DNA from: G965261775 sp965261775
GTDB lineage: Bacteria > Pseudomonadota > Gammaproteobacteria > Eutrophobiales > Eutrophobiaceae
Reading direction: 5' to 3'
Assembly (NCBI GenBank): GCA_965261775.1
Contig: OZ253477.1
Span: 2,146,109-2,210,108, forward strand
Length of the DNA: 64,000 bases
The stretch's first letter is position 1. Every line of letters starts with the position of its first letter. This document shows positions 36,608 to 46,282 of this stretch, one piece after another. Under the pieces are notes generated by a model. The model was not told the DNA's origin and ran no database searches. It saw only the letters and a list, made by a program, of their open reading frames with translations. The translations under genes and the position numbers were made by a program.

Positions 36608-36719
36608 GCAGCAGGTCTCTGCCATTGGTGGGTCGGGTCTGAATCCAGATTGTATGGGCTGCCAAGAGTCAGAAGGAATTGATGCACATGACGTATGGTG
36701 GAACGGAGCCCAAATCTGA
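36603..36719 (+). other. 3' end of an unidentified gene directly before jetA
   Basis: A frame reading FEQQVSAIGGSGLNPDCMGC and then ESEGIDAHDVWWNGAQI ends with TGA one base before the jetA ATG. It has the GC-rich composition of the Wadjet genes and probably came with them as the tail of an upstream gene. The family is not recognised and there is no start. Confidence 0.4.
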
Positions 36720-38180
36720 ATGAAAGCGGACAAAAAAATCGCCACCTACCGACGCATGCGCAATCAGCCGCTGTGGCGGTTGCTTGCCTCTGGCAATGGT
36801 CCGACGGTGATTGGTCTGCTGCAGTCACACCTCTATGAAAAGGAGCGTAGCCTGCCGGCCTCGATTTTGTTTGAGCGGCTAATGCGAGATATAGAAGAGC
36901 TGCGAGCCCAAGGGGGCGACTTCCCCCAAACGGCGCGGGCCTATGTGGCTGGCTGGCTGAAAGATGGCTACCTCGAACGGCGATTCCCGCCGGGCGCGAC
37001 CGAGGAGGAATACGAACTCTCTACCGCCACGGTGGAGGCGATCCGTTTTCTGTCCGCCATCGCGAAACCCCATTCGGTCGCGACCGAGAGCCGCCTTTCG
37101 CTGGTGATCCAGGAATTGGTCGGGCTGGCCGAAGGTACCGATGCTGATAAGCACCGCCGGATCGACCGCCTGACAGCGGAAAAGACCCGCATTGACAAGG
37201 AGATCGAGGCCATCCAGAAGGGCCAGATGCAAGTCCTGCAGCGTGATACTGCTCTTGAGCGAACCCGGGAGATCATTTCATTGGCCGATGATTTGACGGG
37301 CGATTTTCGCCGGGTACGTGATCAGTTCAAGCAACTCAATCGGGACCTGCGAGAGCGCATCATAGATAGCGATGGTAATCGGGGTGAGGTACTCGACTCG
37401 CTGTTTGCCGGTATTGATCTGATAACGGAGAGCGAGGCAGGCCGGACCTTCTCTGCCTTCTGGCGCCTGCTTACCGATCCTGAGCAGGCGGCGATGTTGG
37501 AAGAGTCCCTTGACAGCGTGATGTCACGCGAGTTTGTTTGCGAGCTGGATATACGGGAGCGTCGCTTCCTGCTGCGTTTGACCAGGAATCTGCTTGAACA
37601 GGGGGGCGCAGTCCACGAGGTGTCGCAAACCTTTGCCCGTAGCCTCAAACACTTCGTGCAAAGCCGTGAATATCTTGAGCAGCGCCGTGTCAACCAGCTA
37701 CTGAAGGATGCACAACGTACCGCGCTGACGATCAAGGATGAGGTCAAGGCAACAGAATCCCTGGAGTATTCCCTGGAGCTAACCAGTAGCCGTTTGGACT
37801 CCCTATCCCGATGGGTACTCTACGATCCGACGTTGCAGGCAAAGCCAGAGGCGATGCGTGAGGGTGAACCACCACCCATCGATCTGGAGTCGGTCAGTAA
37901 GTTGGTGGCGCAGTCGGAAATTGATTTCCGCACCTTGAAAGCGCATGTGTGCTCGCTGCTGAAACAGCGTGACCAGGCCTCGATCGGTGATGTACTGGAA
38001 CACTTTCCGGCCGAGCAGGGTCTGGGCAGTGTGGTTGGCCTGCTGGCGCTGGGCAGTCGTCATGGAATTAAGGGAGACAGTGTCGAGACGGTGGCCTGGG
38101 TGGGAGAAGACGATCAGGGGCGCCGCGCCCGTATTCCAAAAATTTATTTCTTGAGGGATTGCTTAGATGAACTGGCCTGA
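36720..38180 (+). CDS. jetA: Wadjet protein JetA (DUF3375)
   Basis: A 486-residue protein of the DUF3375 family, the kleisin-like subunit of the Wadjet condensin. It starts MKADKKIATYRRMRNQPLWR and LLASGNGPTVIGLLQSHLYE, then has an N-terminal winged-helix region, a long helical and coiled middle (RIDRLTAEKTRIDKEIEAIQ) and a C-terminal domain (HVCSLLKQRDQASIGDVLEH). Wadjet recognises and cleaves closed circular plasmids. It is the first of four overlapping genes; jetB starts 14 bases before its stop. Confidence 0.93.
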   Translation: MKADKKIATYRRMRNQPLWRLLASGNGPTVIGLLQSHLYEKERSLPASILFERLMRDIEELRAQGGDFPQTARAYVAGWLKDGYLERRFPPGATEEEYELSTATVEAIRFLSAIAKPHSVATESRLSLVIQELVGLAEGTDADKHRRIDRLTAEKTRIDKEIEAIQKGQMQVLQRDTALERTREIISLADDLTGDFRRVRDQFKQLNRDLRERIIDSDGNRGEVLDSLFAGIDLITESEAGRTFSAFWRLLTDPEQAAMLEESLDSVMSREFVCELDIRERRFLLRLTRNLLEQGGAVHEVSQTFARSLKHFVQSREYLEQRRVNQLLKDAQRTALTIKDEVKATESLEYSLELTSSRLDSLSRWVLYDPTLQAKPEAMREGEPPPIDLESVSKLVAQSEIDFRTLKAHVCSLLKQRDQASIGDVLEHFPAEQGLGSVVGLLALGSRHGIKGDSVETVAWVGEDDQGRRARIPKIYFLRDCLDELA

Positions 38181-38883
38181 CAACCTGTCTGATGAAATGG
38201 TGCCCGAGGAAGAGATGCTGAAGGCGGAAGACACCGAACAGGTGCCGGATCAGTCACTGTATCAGGGCGACAGCGGCGAGTTATCACTGGATACCCGTCG
38301 TGTGCTGGTACAGCTCCTTATCGGTCCGTCACTGGATAGTCAGCGACACTCCAAGCTCTGGCCCATCCTGATTCGAGATGAAGCGGCAATCCGTAGCCAT
38401 TTGTCGGAGCTCTTTTTGCAGCTGGTGATTGACCGCGACCTGCGAGTGGCCTTTACCCGCCAGGCCGAGACGGGCGACCTGGAAGTGCCCCGGCTTCTGC
38501 GTCGCGCCAATCTGACCTTTCTCGATTCCATTCTGCTACTCCATCTGCGCCAGCAACTCATCCAGGCCGAGGCGCATGGCGACCGTGCGGTGGTGTCGAC
38601 TGACGAGATCGTCGAGTCTCTCGGGGTTTATGAACAGGCCGGCGACACTGATCGGGCTCTGTTTGAGAAACGCATCCATGCATCGATCGAGAAGATCAAG
38701 AAACACAGCATCTTGCGCAAGATTCGCTCCAGCGAGGATCGCTTTGAGATATCACCCACGCTGAAGCTGCTGTTCTCGGCCGAAGAGATTCAGGAGTTGA
38801 CCCGGATTTACCGCGACATGCAAGCACCAAATGCATCGTCTGAACAAGATGATGAGATGCAATCAGGGGAGGATAACGAATGA
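38167..38883 (+). CDS. jetB: Wadjet protein JetB (DUF4194)
   Basis: A 238-residue protein with the DUF4194 pattern: TRRVLVQLLIGPSLDSQRHS, LLRRANLTFLDSILLLHLRQ and RIHASIEKIKKHSILRKIRS with RFEISPTLKLLFSAEEIQEL. It is the KITE (tandem winged-helix) subunit that joins JetA and JetC. It overlaps jetC by ATGA. Confidence 0.93.
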   Translation: MNWPDNLSDEMVPEEEMLKAEDTEQVPDQSLYQGDSGELSLDTRRVLVQLLIGPSLDSQRHSKLWPILIRDEAAIRSHLSELFLQLVIDRDLRVAFTRQAETGDLEVPRLLRRANLTFLDSILLLHLRQQLIQAEAHGDRAVVSTDEIVESLGVYEQAGDTDRALFEKRIHASIEKIKKHSILRKIRSSEDRFEISPTLKLLFSAEEIQELTRIYRDMQAPNASSEQDDEMQSGEDNE

Positions 38884-41800
38884 GTTCTGCTGTTGCAGGG
38901 ACGCAAAACCTCTTCGCCCCGGAACAATTCCGCATGTCCCGGCTTCAGGTCTATAACTGGGGCACCTTCTCTGATGCTCACAATATCCCGATCACAGAAC
39001 AGGGCTTTCTGTTTGTAGGTCGGTCTGGCGCGGGCAAATCGACGCTACTTGATGCCTTCTCTGCGTTGTTGGTGCCACCACGCTGGGTCGATTTCAATGC
39101 AGCGGCGCGGGAAGCGGAAAAGACAGGACGTGATCGTAACCTGGTGAGTTATATCCGTGGGGCCTGGGCGGAGCAAAAGGACGATGCCTCGGGCGAGATC
39201 GCCATGCGCTACCTGCGCCCCGGGACGACCTGGTCGGCTCTGGCACTAACCTACCGGAATGCCTTGGATCAGCATGTGGTATTGGTGCAGATCTTATGGT
39301 TGCGCGGGAGTGCCAACGGGCCTGCCGACGTGAAGCGCCATTTTATGATCTTTGAGCGTCCTTTTGGACTCAATGCACTGGAAGTGTTCGGACAGTCCAA
39401 TCTGGATGTGCGCAAGCTCAAAAAAACATTTGACGATGCCTTTCATCGCAGCGAATTCAGCTCCTACGCCGAGCGGTTTCGCCGCTTGCTCGGCATTGAG
39501 AGCGAGATGGCGTTACGCCTGTTGCACAAGACCCAGTCGGCCAAGAACCTCGGCGATCTCAACGCCTTTCTGCGCGGTTTCATGCTGGACAAACCAGCGA
39601 CTTTCGAGGTGGCCGATCGGCTGGTTAGTGAGTTTGATGAGCTCAATGCGGCGCATCAGGCTGTCGTTACCGCACGCCGGCAAGTGGAGACTCTGGTTCC
39701 GGCACGAGAGAAGCATCAGCAGCGAGAGTCGCTGCTGAATGAACGTAGTGGCCTCAACGAACTTCTGTCCGGAATCGATAATTACGGTGGACATCGCCGT
39801 ATCAACCTGCTGAAAGAACAGATCGAGCGCTTGAATATTCAGGCCGACGGCTTGCAAGGTGAAACCAGCAGGAAACAGGCCGCACTCAACCAGCATAACG
39901 ATACCTTGCGTGAATTGGAACGCCAGCATCGGGAAGTTGGTGGCGACCGGGTAGAGACTTGGCAAGCGGAGAAAGCTACGCGGGAGCAACAGCGTGAGCA
40001 GTGCCTGAGAAAGCAGGGACAAGCCAAGGAAGCCTGCCGGCAATTGGGCTGGATATTTCCGGACTCTCCCCAGCGATTTGCCGAGCTGGTTGGCGAGGCA
40101 CGTCAGGAGCTTGAACACCGGGAGAGTGGCAGTAGTGAGAACCGCGAAAAGCGGGATCGACTGGTGACCGAGAAAGGGAAGACCGAGACGGCGTTTACCC
40201 GGACAGTCAGAGAGGTGAAGGCTCTGGAACGGCAGCGCTCCAATATTCCTGCACACATGTTGGAGCTGCGTCAGGAGATCGCCTCTTCCATCGGCATATC
40301 AGAGAGTGCGCTACCCTTCATTGGTGAGCTGATCGAAGTAAAACCGGATGAGGCGGAGTGGCAAGGTGCTATTGAGCGGGTGCTACATGGCTTTGCGCTC
40401 TCCCTGCTGGTTGATGAACGTCACTATCCCGCGCTCTCCAATCACATCAACAGTCGCCATCTGGGCCAGCGACTGGTCTATTACCGCACCGGGCGGGTAG
40501 ATCGCCAGCAAGCCCCACCGGTCAACACCAATTCAATGGTGCTCAAACTAAACATTAAAGAGTGCAATCAATCTGAGTGGTTGAATACGGAGCTGCGTCA
40601 TCGGTTTGACTACGCCTGCGTCGACTCCATTCAATCTTTCCGACACGAGGATCGGGCTTTGACTCGCGAGGGACAGGTCAGACACAGCGAGATCCGGCAC
40701 GAGAAGGATGACCGCCGCAATGTCGATGATCGTCGGGGCTGGGTTTTGGGATTTGATAACCGTGAGAAGCTGGCGCTCTACCGCAAGCAGGCCCAGGAAC
40801 TTGCAGGGAAAATCTCTGATCTGGATGAACGAATCAAGGCACTCACTGACCAGGAGGGTGCTCTGGCCAAACGCGCGATCCACTGTCAGACGCTGGTCAA
40901 CCTGCAATGGCAAGAGGTGGACGTTGCTCCATTACTGACGGGTATTGATAAACTGGAACGCCGGATTCGTGAGGCCCTGGAAGGTAACACGGCGCTAAAG
41001 AATGTAGCCGATCAGATCGAACGGCAGAAGAAGGTCGTCAAGGATACCGATGAAGCACTGCGCAAGACAACCATCAAATATGAGAAGGTCGTCGATCAAA
41101 TCAATGAACACAAAAAGACTTTAAAGAATCTCCAGGACGATCCAACGATTGTTCCGTTGACGCTCAGACAACAGCAGGGATTAGACGAGCGATTCGATAC
41201 GTTCACGGAGCCAGTACGGTTGGAAAACCTGGATAAACATCTCCTTTCTGTGGATAGGGCGATACGCAATGAGATGGGCGCCCTGACCAAGGAGAAGGCC
41301 AAGTGCGATCAGTTCATTGAAAAGCAGTTTGACAAGTTTATTCGAGAATGGCCTGCCGAAGCGGAGGGACTTGATGCGACACTGGCTGCTGCGTCAGATT
41401 TTTTCGCCAAGCTGACCCGGTTGGAGACCGATGGTCTTCCGTCCCACGAGCGGCGATTCTTCGAATTGCTGGAGAGTCAGAGCCACCAGAACCTGGCGGC
41501 GCTGTCTACCTATCTGAGCAATGCGCGCAAGGAGATTCTGGAGCGCATGGATCTGGTCAATGACAGCCTCGCTCAGGTGCCATTCAATCAGAACACCAAT
41601 CAGACTACCTATTTACAAATCAACCCCAGCGACCGGCAGCTTCCGGATGTGCGCGAGTTCAAGCAGGAGATTCAGCAGGCCTTGAGCCACGCCTGGAGCA
41701 AGGACAGGGAACTGGCGGAGTCACGTTTCCTGGCGTTGCGGCGCCTGGTGGAACGTCTTTCCAGCCAGGAGCCAGAGAACAAGCGCTGGCGCCAGTCGGT

Positions 41801-42257
41801 GCTGGATGTGCGGCAGCACATGGAATTCATCGGCAGGGAGACTGATGAGAGCGGTGTTGAGGTGGAGGTCTATCGCAGTGGATCGGGTAAGTCTGGTGGT
41901 CAACGGCAGAAGCTGGCCACAACCTGCCTGGCCGCGGCGCTGCGCTACCAGTTGGGTGGTCATGAGCACGGCGTGCCCATGTATGCGCCGGTGGTGCTCG
42001 ACGAGGCCTTTGACAAGACAGACAATGAGTTCACCGCGTTGGCGATGAATATCTTCAAGAAATTCGGTTTTCAGATGATTGTCGCCACACCGCTGAAGTC
42101 GGTCATGACCCTGGAACCGTTTATTGGTGGTGCCTGCTTTATTGATATCAAAGATAGGCGTGACTCCGGTGTCTTGATGATTGAATACGATTCGGAGCAG
42201 CAGCGCCTGAAGCTACCCGCTCACGCACATCAGGAGGCAAACATTGAAGTTTCCTGA
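38880..42257 (+). CDS. jetC: Wadjet SMC-like ATPase JetC
   Basis: A 1125-residue SMC-like ATPase, the motor of the loop-extruding complex. Walker A is GRSGAGKST at residues 47-55. Long coiled-coil arms flank a central hinge near SILLVDERHYPALS. The ABC signature is GSGKSGGQRQKLATTCLAAA and Walker B is YAPVVLDEAFDKTD. All ATPase residues look intact. It is the third gene of the operon, with jetD starting inside its last codons. Confidence 0.95.
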   Translation: MSSAVAGTQNLFAPEQFRMSRLQVYNWGTFSDAHNIPITEQGFLFVGRSGAGKSTLLDAFSALLVPPRWVDFNAAAREAEKTGRDRNLVSYIRGAWAEQKDDASGEIAMRYLRPGTTWSALALTYRNALDQHVVLVQILWLRGSANGPADVKRHFMIFERPFGLNALEVFGQSNLDVRKLKKTFDDAFHRSEFSSYAERFRRLLGIESEMALRLLHKTQSAKNLGDLNAFLRGFMLDKPATFEVADRLVSEFDELNAAHQAVVTARRQVETLVPAREKHQQRESLLNERSGLNELLSGIDNYGGHRRINLLKEQIERLNIQADGLQGETSRKQAALNQHNDTLRELERQHREVGGDRVETWQAEKATREQQREQCLRKQGQAKEACRQLGWIFPDSPQRFAELVGEARQELEHRESGSSENREKRDRLVTEKGKTETAFTRTVREVKALERQRSNIPAHMLELRQEIASSIGISESALPFIGELIEVKPDEAEWQGAIERVLHGFALSLLVDERHYPALSNHINSRHLGQRLVYYRTGRVDRQQAPPVNTNSMVLKLNIKECNQSEWLNTELRHRFDYACVDSIQSFRHEDRALTREGQVRHSEIRHEKDDRRNVDDRRGWVLGFDNREKLALYRKQAQELAGKISDLDERIKALTDQEGALAKRAIHCQTLVNLQWQEVDVAPLLTGIDKLERRIREALEGNTALKNVADQIERQKKVVKDTDEALRKTTIKYEKVVDQINEHKKTLKNLQDDPTIVPLTLRQQQGLDERFDTFTEPVRLENLDKHLLSVDRAIRNEMGALTKEKAKCDQFIEKQFDKFIREWPAEAEGLDATLAAASDFFAKLTRLETDGLPSHERRFFELLESQSHQNLAALSTYLSNARKEILERMDLVNDSLAQVPFNQNTNQTTYLQINPSDRQLPDVREFKQEIQQALSHAWSKDRELAESRFLALRRLVERLSSQEPENKRWRQSVLDVRQHMEFIGRETDESGVEVEVYRSGSGKSGGQRQKLATTCLAAALRYQLGGHEHGVPMYAPVVLDEAFDKTDNEFTALAMNIFKKFGFQMIVATPLKSVMTLEPFIGGACFIDIKDRRDSGVLMIEYDSEQQRLKLPAHAHQEANIEVS

Positions 42258-43419
42258 TGATGTCCAAAAGGAACTGAAACGCCGATTCAACAACAGGCAT
42301 CGTAAGTGGCTTGAGGCAAGTGGCAATCCGGAGAATCCGGGAGAGATCGCCTGGCCGCTAGAGATCACTCTGGGTATTCCTACCGAGAACCAGGCGATGA
42401 AGCAGGTTGAAGACGTTCGTGCGTGGGTAGCCGCCTGGCAATCCTGGAATGGTGTGGGATCACTCTCCTGGAGCGATCGGCGTTGGCGCAAGCTGGGAAC
42501 ACAGCCTGTTCCCGAGAAGCTGCTGCTGGCTAGTGCTGGCGAAGTTGCACAATGGATTGGAGAGGTAGATCGATGGGATCGAGCCCAACAACGATATAGG
42601 GATCTTATCGGACGTTGGCCTCAGCTTGCCAACAGGCTACCTCGTTATTTTGCCATTCTCGCTGATTACAGCGAAGCGGATTATCAACGCCTGGTTGATA
42701 TGGTCGCCTGGATTGAGAAGAATCCTGCTTCCAGCCTTTATCCCAGGCAGTTACCCGTCAGTGGCCTGGACAGCAAGTGGCTTGAAAAACGTAAAGGGCT
42801 TCTGGCTGATCTCGTTGATAGCGTGCAAGGCGAATCATCAAGTGAAGGTGATTTTTTTCAACGCTGTGGACTCAAAGCACCACTACAACTCATCCGTCTG
42901 CGCATACTGGACAATAGTCTGAGACAACGGGTTGGGGGCTTAAGCGACCTATCTGTACCCTGGGAACAACTGGCTGAACTTGATCTCCCTGTTAGCAACG
43001 TCTTCATTGTTGAGAATTTGCAGACCGGTCTCGCCTTCAATGATCTTCCGAGGGCGGTTGTCATCATGCATCTGGGTTATGGGGTCGACGTGCTGGCTCG
43101 TCTGCCCTGGGTCGCCAGGGCCCACTGTATCTACTGGGGGGATTTGGATACGCATGGTTTTGCGATTCTCAATCGTGCCAGAAGCTATCTCCCTGAGTTG
43201 AAATCCGTATTGATGGACGAAGCGACCCTTCGAAATCATCAGAATCTGTGGGTGGAAGAGAAAGATCAGCATGCTGCGGAAACATTGCCCCTGCTGACGG
43301 GTCCTGAGCAGGCGGTGTATCAGGCCATCAAACGCAATGCCTGGGGACAGAATGTCCGTCTGGAACAGGAGCGGATCGTCTGGGATGTCGCCTGGAAGAT
43401 ACTGCAGCAGGTGATTTGA
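42244..43419 (+). CDS. jetD: Wadjet nuclease subunit JetD
   Basis: A 391-residue protein with an N-terminal DUF3322 domain (LEITLGIPTENQAMKQVEDV) and a C-terminal TOPRIM domain (DUF2220). The metal-binding residues are visible in FIVENLQTGLAF and CIYWGDLDTHGFAILNRA. It is the nuclease that cuts plasmid DNA. The start is TTG at 42244 after GGAGG, a rare start that may keep the amount low. It overlaps jetC by 14 bases. Together with JetABC this is a complete type I Wadjet operon. Confidence 0.93.
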   Translation: MKFPDDVQKELKRRFNNRHRKWLEASGNPENPGEIAWPLEITLGIPTENQAMKQVEDVRAWVAAWQSWNGVGSLSWSDRRWRKLGTQPVPEKLLLASAGEVAQWIGEVDRWDRAQQRYRDLIGRWPQLANRLPRYFAILADYSEADYQRLVDMVAWIEKNPASSLYPRQLPVSGLDSKWLEKRKGLLADLVDSVQGESSSEGDFFQRCGLKAPLQLIRLRILDNSLRQRVGGLSDLSVPWEQLAELDLPVSNVFIVENLQTGLAFNDLPRAVVIMHLGYGVDVLARLPWVARAHCIYWGDLDTHGFAILNRARSYLPELKSVLMDEATLRNHQNLWVEEKDQHAAETLPLLTGPEQAVYQAIKRNAWGQNVRLEQERIVWDVAWKILQQVI

Positions 43420-43431
43420 CCGAGGTGGTAA

Positions 43432-43587
43432 ATGAGTCGAAATAGCCCCGTTACCCGAGAGATGCTCTACAAGGAAGTTTGGGCGGGTGGTCGCAGGCTA
43501 AAGGGGCTTATTCTCTATAGGCAGGCTGAGGCTGGTTTTTATCATGAACCATGCATTCGCTCATCAATCCGTCAAAACTGCTACTAG
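43432..43587 (+). pseudogene. Chimeric ORF: HTH-protein start joined to endolysin remnant D
   Basis: ATG 43432 gives MSRNSPVTREMLYKEVWA, which resembles the start of a widespread DNA-binding protein group (TREELYELVWxEP). Directly after VWA it switches to GGRRLKGLILYRQAEAG, the endolysin C-terminus, and ends at TAG 43585. The switch falls on the shared codons for VWA (GTTTGGGCG against GTCTGGGCG in remnant C). The frame is therefore a recombination product 12 bases after jetD. Its 3' half is antisense to the helicase gene end. It probably has no function. Confidence 0.65.
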
Positions 43588-46282
43588 CAGTGATGGCACT
43601 GTGCGGAATGAGGGCATAGCGCCATGGCTTTCCACCATTCTCTTGAGCGTGTTGGGTGGCATGCTGGCACCAACGAACAGCAGCCTCTTTTTTCGCAAGC
43701 ACGACGTCACTCCCCATTTCTGTAGCCATTTTTGGTTCGCACAGATACTTGGCGTCCGCTGTCTCAACCACAAAATCGGGCTCGTACGAAATACCGCTCT
43801 TGTACTCGATTCGAAAAAACCCCGGCGCGGGTTTCATCCAGCGCATTACTGTTTCATCGCTTTCCAGCAGTTGAGCAAACCTCAACTCACCATCAACTGA
43901 GTCAAATTTTTGAAGCGGATAACAACATTTAGCGAAGCCACCAAAGACAATCTTTCTGACGTCACTTTTAACTTTTGGAATTGACCTGAAATCTTGAGGA
44001 GCAAGGCCTTCCTGGATAGTGCAGTTGAATGGCTTCAGAATTGTGAAACCTCGGATCACACTGACCTGATAATCCGTCGACGTTTCCCAATAATGCTCCC
44101 TAAGCTGGTCAACAATAAAGTCGGTAATTTTGCCCTGGTTGTGTATCAAAACATTCTCAACGTCACTTTCATCGGACAAATACGACTTAAAGCGAGCAAC
44201 TACTTGCCCCGCAAGTTTATAGAGCAAATCAGCATGTTCGTCATAATCAACCAAGTCCTGATCAATCAAACCGCGAATAATATAGTTTTCCGGCTTTGGT
44301 TCTTTATCGTATCCGCTACCGTCCCCCGAGAGAAAGCTGCTTTTATTTGTCCGAAGTTGCCGGATCAAAATTTCTTTACTGACGGGTTGGAAGTGCAGTT
44401 TTTCCAGTTCATCAAGATCAAAATCATGGAAGCCGTAGGTCACCTCGCGGGAGGGAATAAGGACAATATCTGGAATATCAATCGTCAGTTCCGCAAGACA
44501 GTTGGTAACAGTCTCCACTACCTCTTTGACAACATCATTTGCAGTATCAGGCTCCAATTCCAAAGCACCCTGGTCAGGTTTTATGATCTCAGATACTTCC
44601 GTGATGATTCTCGTTTGAATTTCCGGAGTGGATAGTTCGCTTGAGCTTTGTAATTGTTCATAACGCCCGGCCACTTCCATGACTACCCCGGCGACTTTTT
44701 GGTGTTGGGGCGTTTTGATGATGGTCTGTGTATGTGTTTCTGTCTGGTGATTATCATCATTTCCAGACACAGCAGAACCGGTCAACTTCATTGAAACCAA
44801 AGATGGAACGATAATGGCTTGAGGTTTCTCAAAAGATACATCACCTCCATTTCCAATCTCAATTTTCTTTTTAATAAGTGAATTCGGATCGTTGGCGCGA
44901 TCCACAATGTCCTGGAATCGGTCATGTGCAATGATTGTCAGGCGGTCAACAGCTTCAACGCCTGTCCGGTGACCATACGGCAAACGCAAGCCGCGACCAA
45001 TTGTCTGCTCCGTTAAAATTTCAGATGCGGAGGCCCGAAGGGGGACGATGGTATACAGGTTAGTAACGTCCCAGCCCTCTTTCAGCTTGTTAACGTGGAT
45101 GACAATCTCAGTCGGCTCATTCGGATGCTCAACAGCAATCAATCTTTGAATGTTTTCGTCCCCTTCGGCGCTAGATTGCTTTGAGTGAACCTCGACGATT
45201 TTGCCTTTATAGCGCCCTTCAAAGAAAACTTCGGATTCCAACTGTTCGCGCAACTGGCGAGCGTGTTCAGTATCCTTCGCCACCACCAGCATGAACGGTT
45301 TAACCACATCCTTGTTGAATTGGTGCGCATAAACGTCCAGCTCTGCTTTAACGTGTTCATGGTGATGAATGCCGTCTTCCAGTTTGATGCGCTCCAGCTC
45401 TTCGGGCGGATAATTTTCAGGCTTAAAGTCTTTTCGCGTAGCAACGGCTGGCTCTTTCACATAGCCGTCCTCCATGGCTTCGGATAAAGAATAGGTATAG
45501 ATCGTATTCTTGAAATCAATAGATTTTAATCCGATTGTTTTCGGTGTGGCTGTCAGCTCTATGCCCAGGACAGGCTTCAATTCGTTAATCGCATGTGCGC
45601 CAGCGGTTGCCCGATAGCGGTGTGCTTCATCCATTAGCATTACCAAATCAGGAAGATTGGACAGGTACTCAAAATAGCTTTCGCCAATCGTTTCCTGCAA
45701 CCGTTTAATACGGGGCGTTTTGGATTTTGTCGCACCTTTCTTATTTTCGGTGGCATTAATCTTCGAGATGTTGAAGATATTGATAAACGGCGTGTCGCTG
45801 TCTTCAAAAAAACGCCTTTGACCACGGAAGTTATTTTCATCAAAGCGCACCCCTTTACCGCTGTCATAATCTTCACCGGTAATAATGACAGGCGGGTTTG
45901 AAACAAACGCTGTGACCCCGCGGAAGACATATTTCCGGCTTTGCGGGCTGAAGTCTTCTTTCAACTTCTCATAAATGGTCAGGTTGGGAGCCAGCACAAA
46001 GAAATGGCGGCTACGACTTGTAAGATACAGATAACTGATGAAGGCCCCCATCAGTCGGGTTTTTCCAACGCCGGTGGCCAAAGCAAAACAGATAGAAGGA
46101 AAATCCCGTTCAAAGTCCTGCACGGATGGATACATGTCACTGATGACTTTGAGGTCATGGGCAAGATCCGATTCTTTTGACAGCTCAATCTCCCCCAACA
46201 CGCGAGCAAGAATGCCGAGGGCTTTATGCTGTGGCGTACGAAGCGACAGGCGGGCGGATATTTGTGTTGCGATACGATTCAT
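43508..46282 (-). CDS. Restriction helicase-nuclease (type III Res-like, DEAH helicase plus PD-(D/E)XK)
   Basis: A 924-residue protein. The superfamily 2 helicase motifs are GVGKT (71-75), DEAH (218-221), ELTATPKTIGL and VI (EQTIGRGLRLPYG). Near the C-terminus a nuclease motif YEPDFVVETADAKYLCEPK is present, with Asp and Glu-x-Lys in PD-(D/E)XK spacing. It resembles the restriction subunits that work with a type III-like methyltransferase. The start is tightly coupled to the preceding gene (TAATG). The cognate methyltransferase gene at 48 kb is reduced to fragments, so how the host DNA is protected is unclear. Confidence 0.85.
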   Translation of the reverse strand: MNRIATQISARLSLRTPQHKALGILARVLGEIELSKESDLAHDLKVISDMYPSVQDFERDFPSICFALATGVGKTRLMGAFISYLYLTSRSRHFFVLAPNLTIYEKLKEDFSPQSRKYVFRGVTAFVSNPPVIITGEDYDSGKGVRFDENNFRGQRRFFEDSDTPFINIFNISKINATENKKGATKSKTPRIKRLQETIGESYFEYLSNLPDLVMLMDEAHRYRATAGAHAINELKPVLGIELTATPKTIGLKSIDFKNTIYTYSLSEAMEDGYVKEPAVATRKDFKPENYPPEELERIKLEDGIHHHEHVKAELDVYAHQFNKDVVKPFMLVVAKDTEHARQLREQLESEVFFEGRYKGKIVEVHSKQSSAEGDENIQRLIAVEHPNEPTEIVIHVNKLKEGWDVTNLYTIVPLRASASEILTEQTIGRGLRLPYGHRTGVEAVDRLTIIAHDRFQDIVDRANDPNSLIKKKIEIGNGGDVSFEKPQAIIVPSLVSMKLTGSAVSGNDDNHQTETHTQTIIKTPQHQKVAGVVMEVAGRYEQLQSSSELSTPEIQTRIITEVSEIIKPDQGALELEPDTANDVVKEVVETVTNCLAELTIDIPDIVLIPSREVTYGFHDFDLDELEKLHFQPVSKEILIRQLRTNKSSFLSGDGSGYDKEPKPENYIIRGLIDQDLVDYDEHADLLYKLAGQVVARFKSYLSDESDVENVLIHNQGKITDFIVDQLREHYWETSTDYQVSVIRGFTILKPFNCTIQEGLAPQDFRSIPKVKSDVRKIVFGGFAKCCYPLQKFDSVDGELRFAQLLESDETVMRWMKPAPGFFRIEYKSGISYEPDFVVETADAKYLCEPKMATEMGSDVVLAKKEAAVRWCQHATQHAQENGGKPWRYALIPHSAITASSSFDGLMSECMVHDKNQPQPAYRE

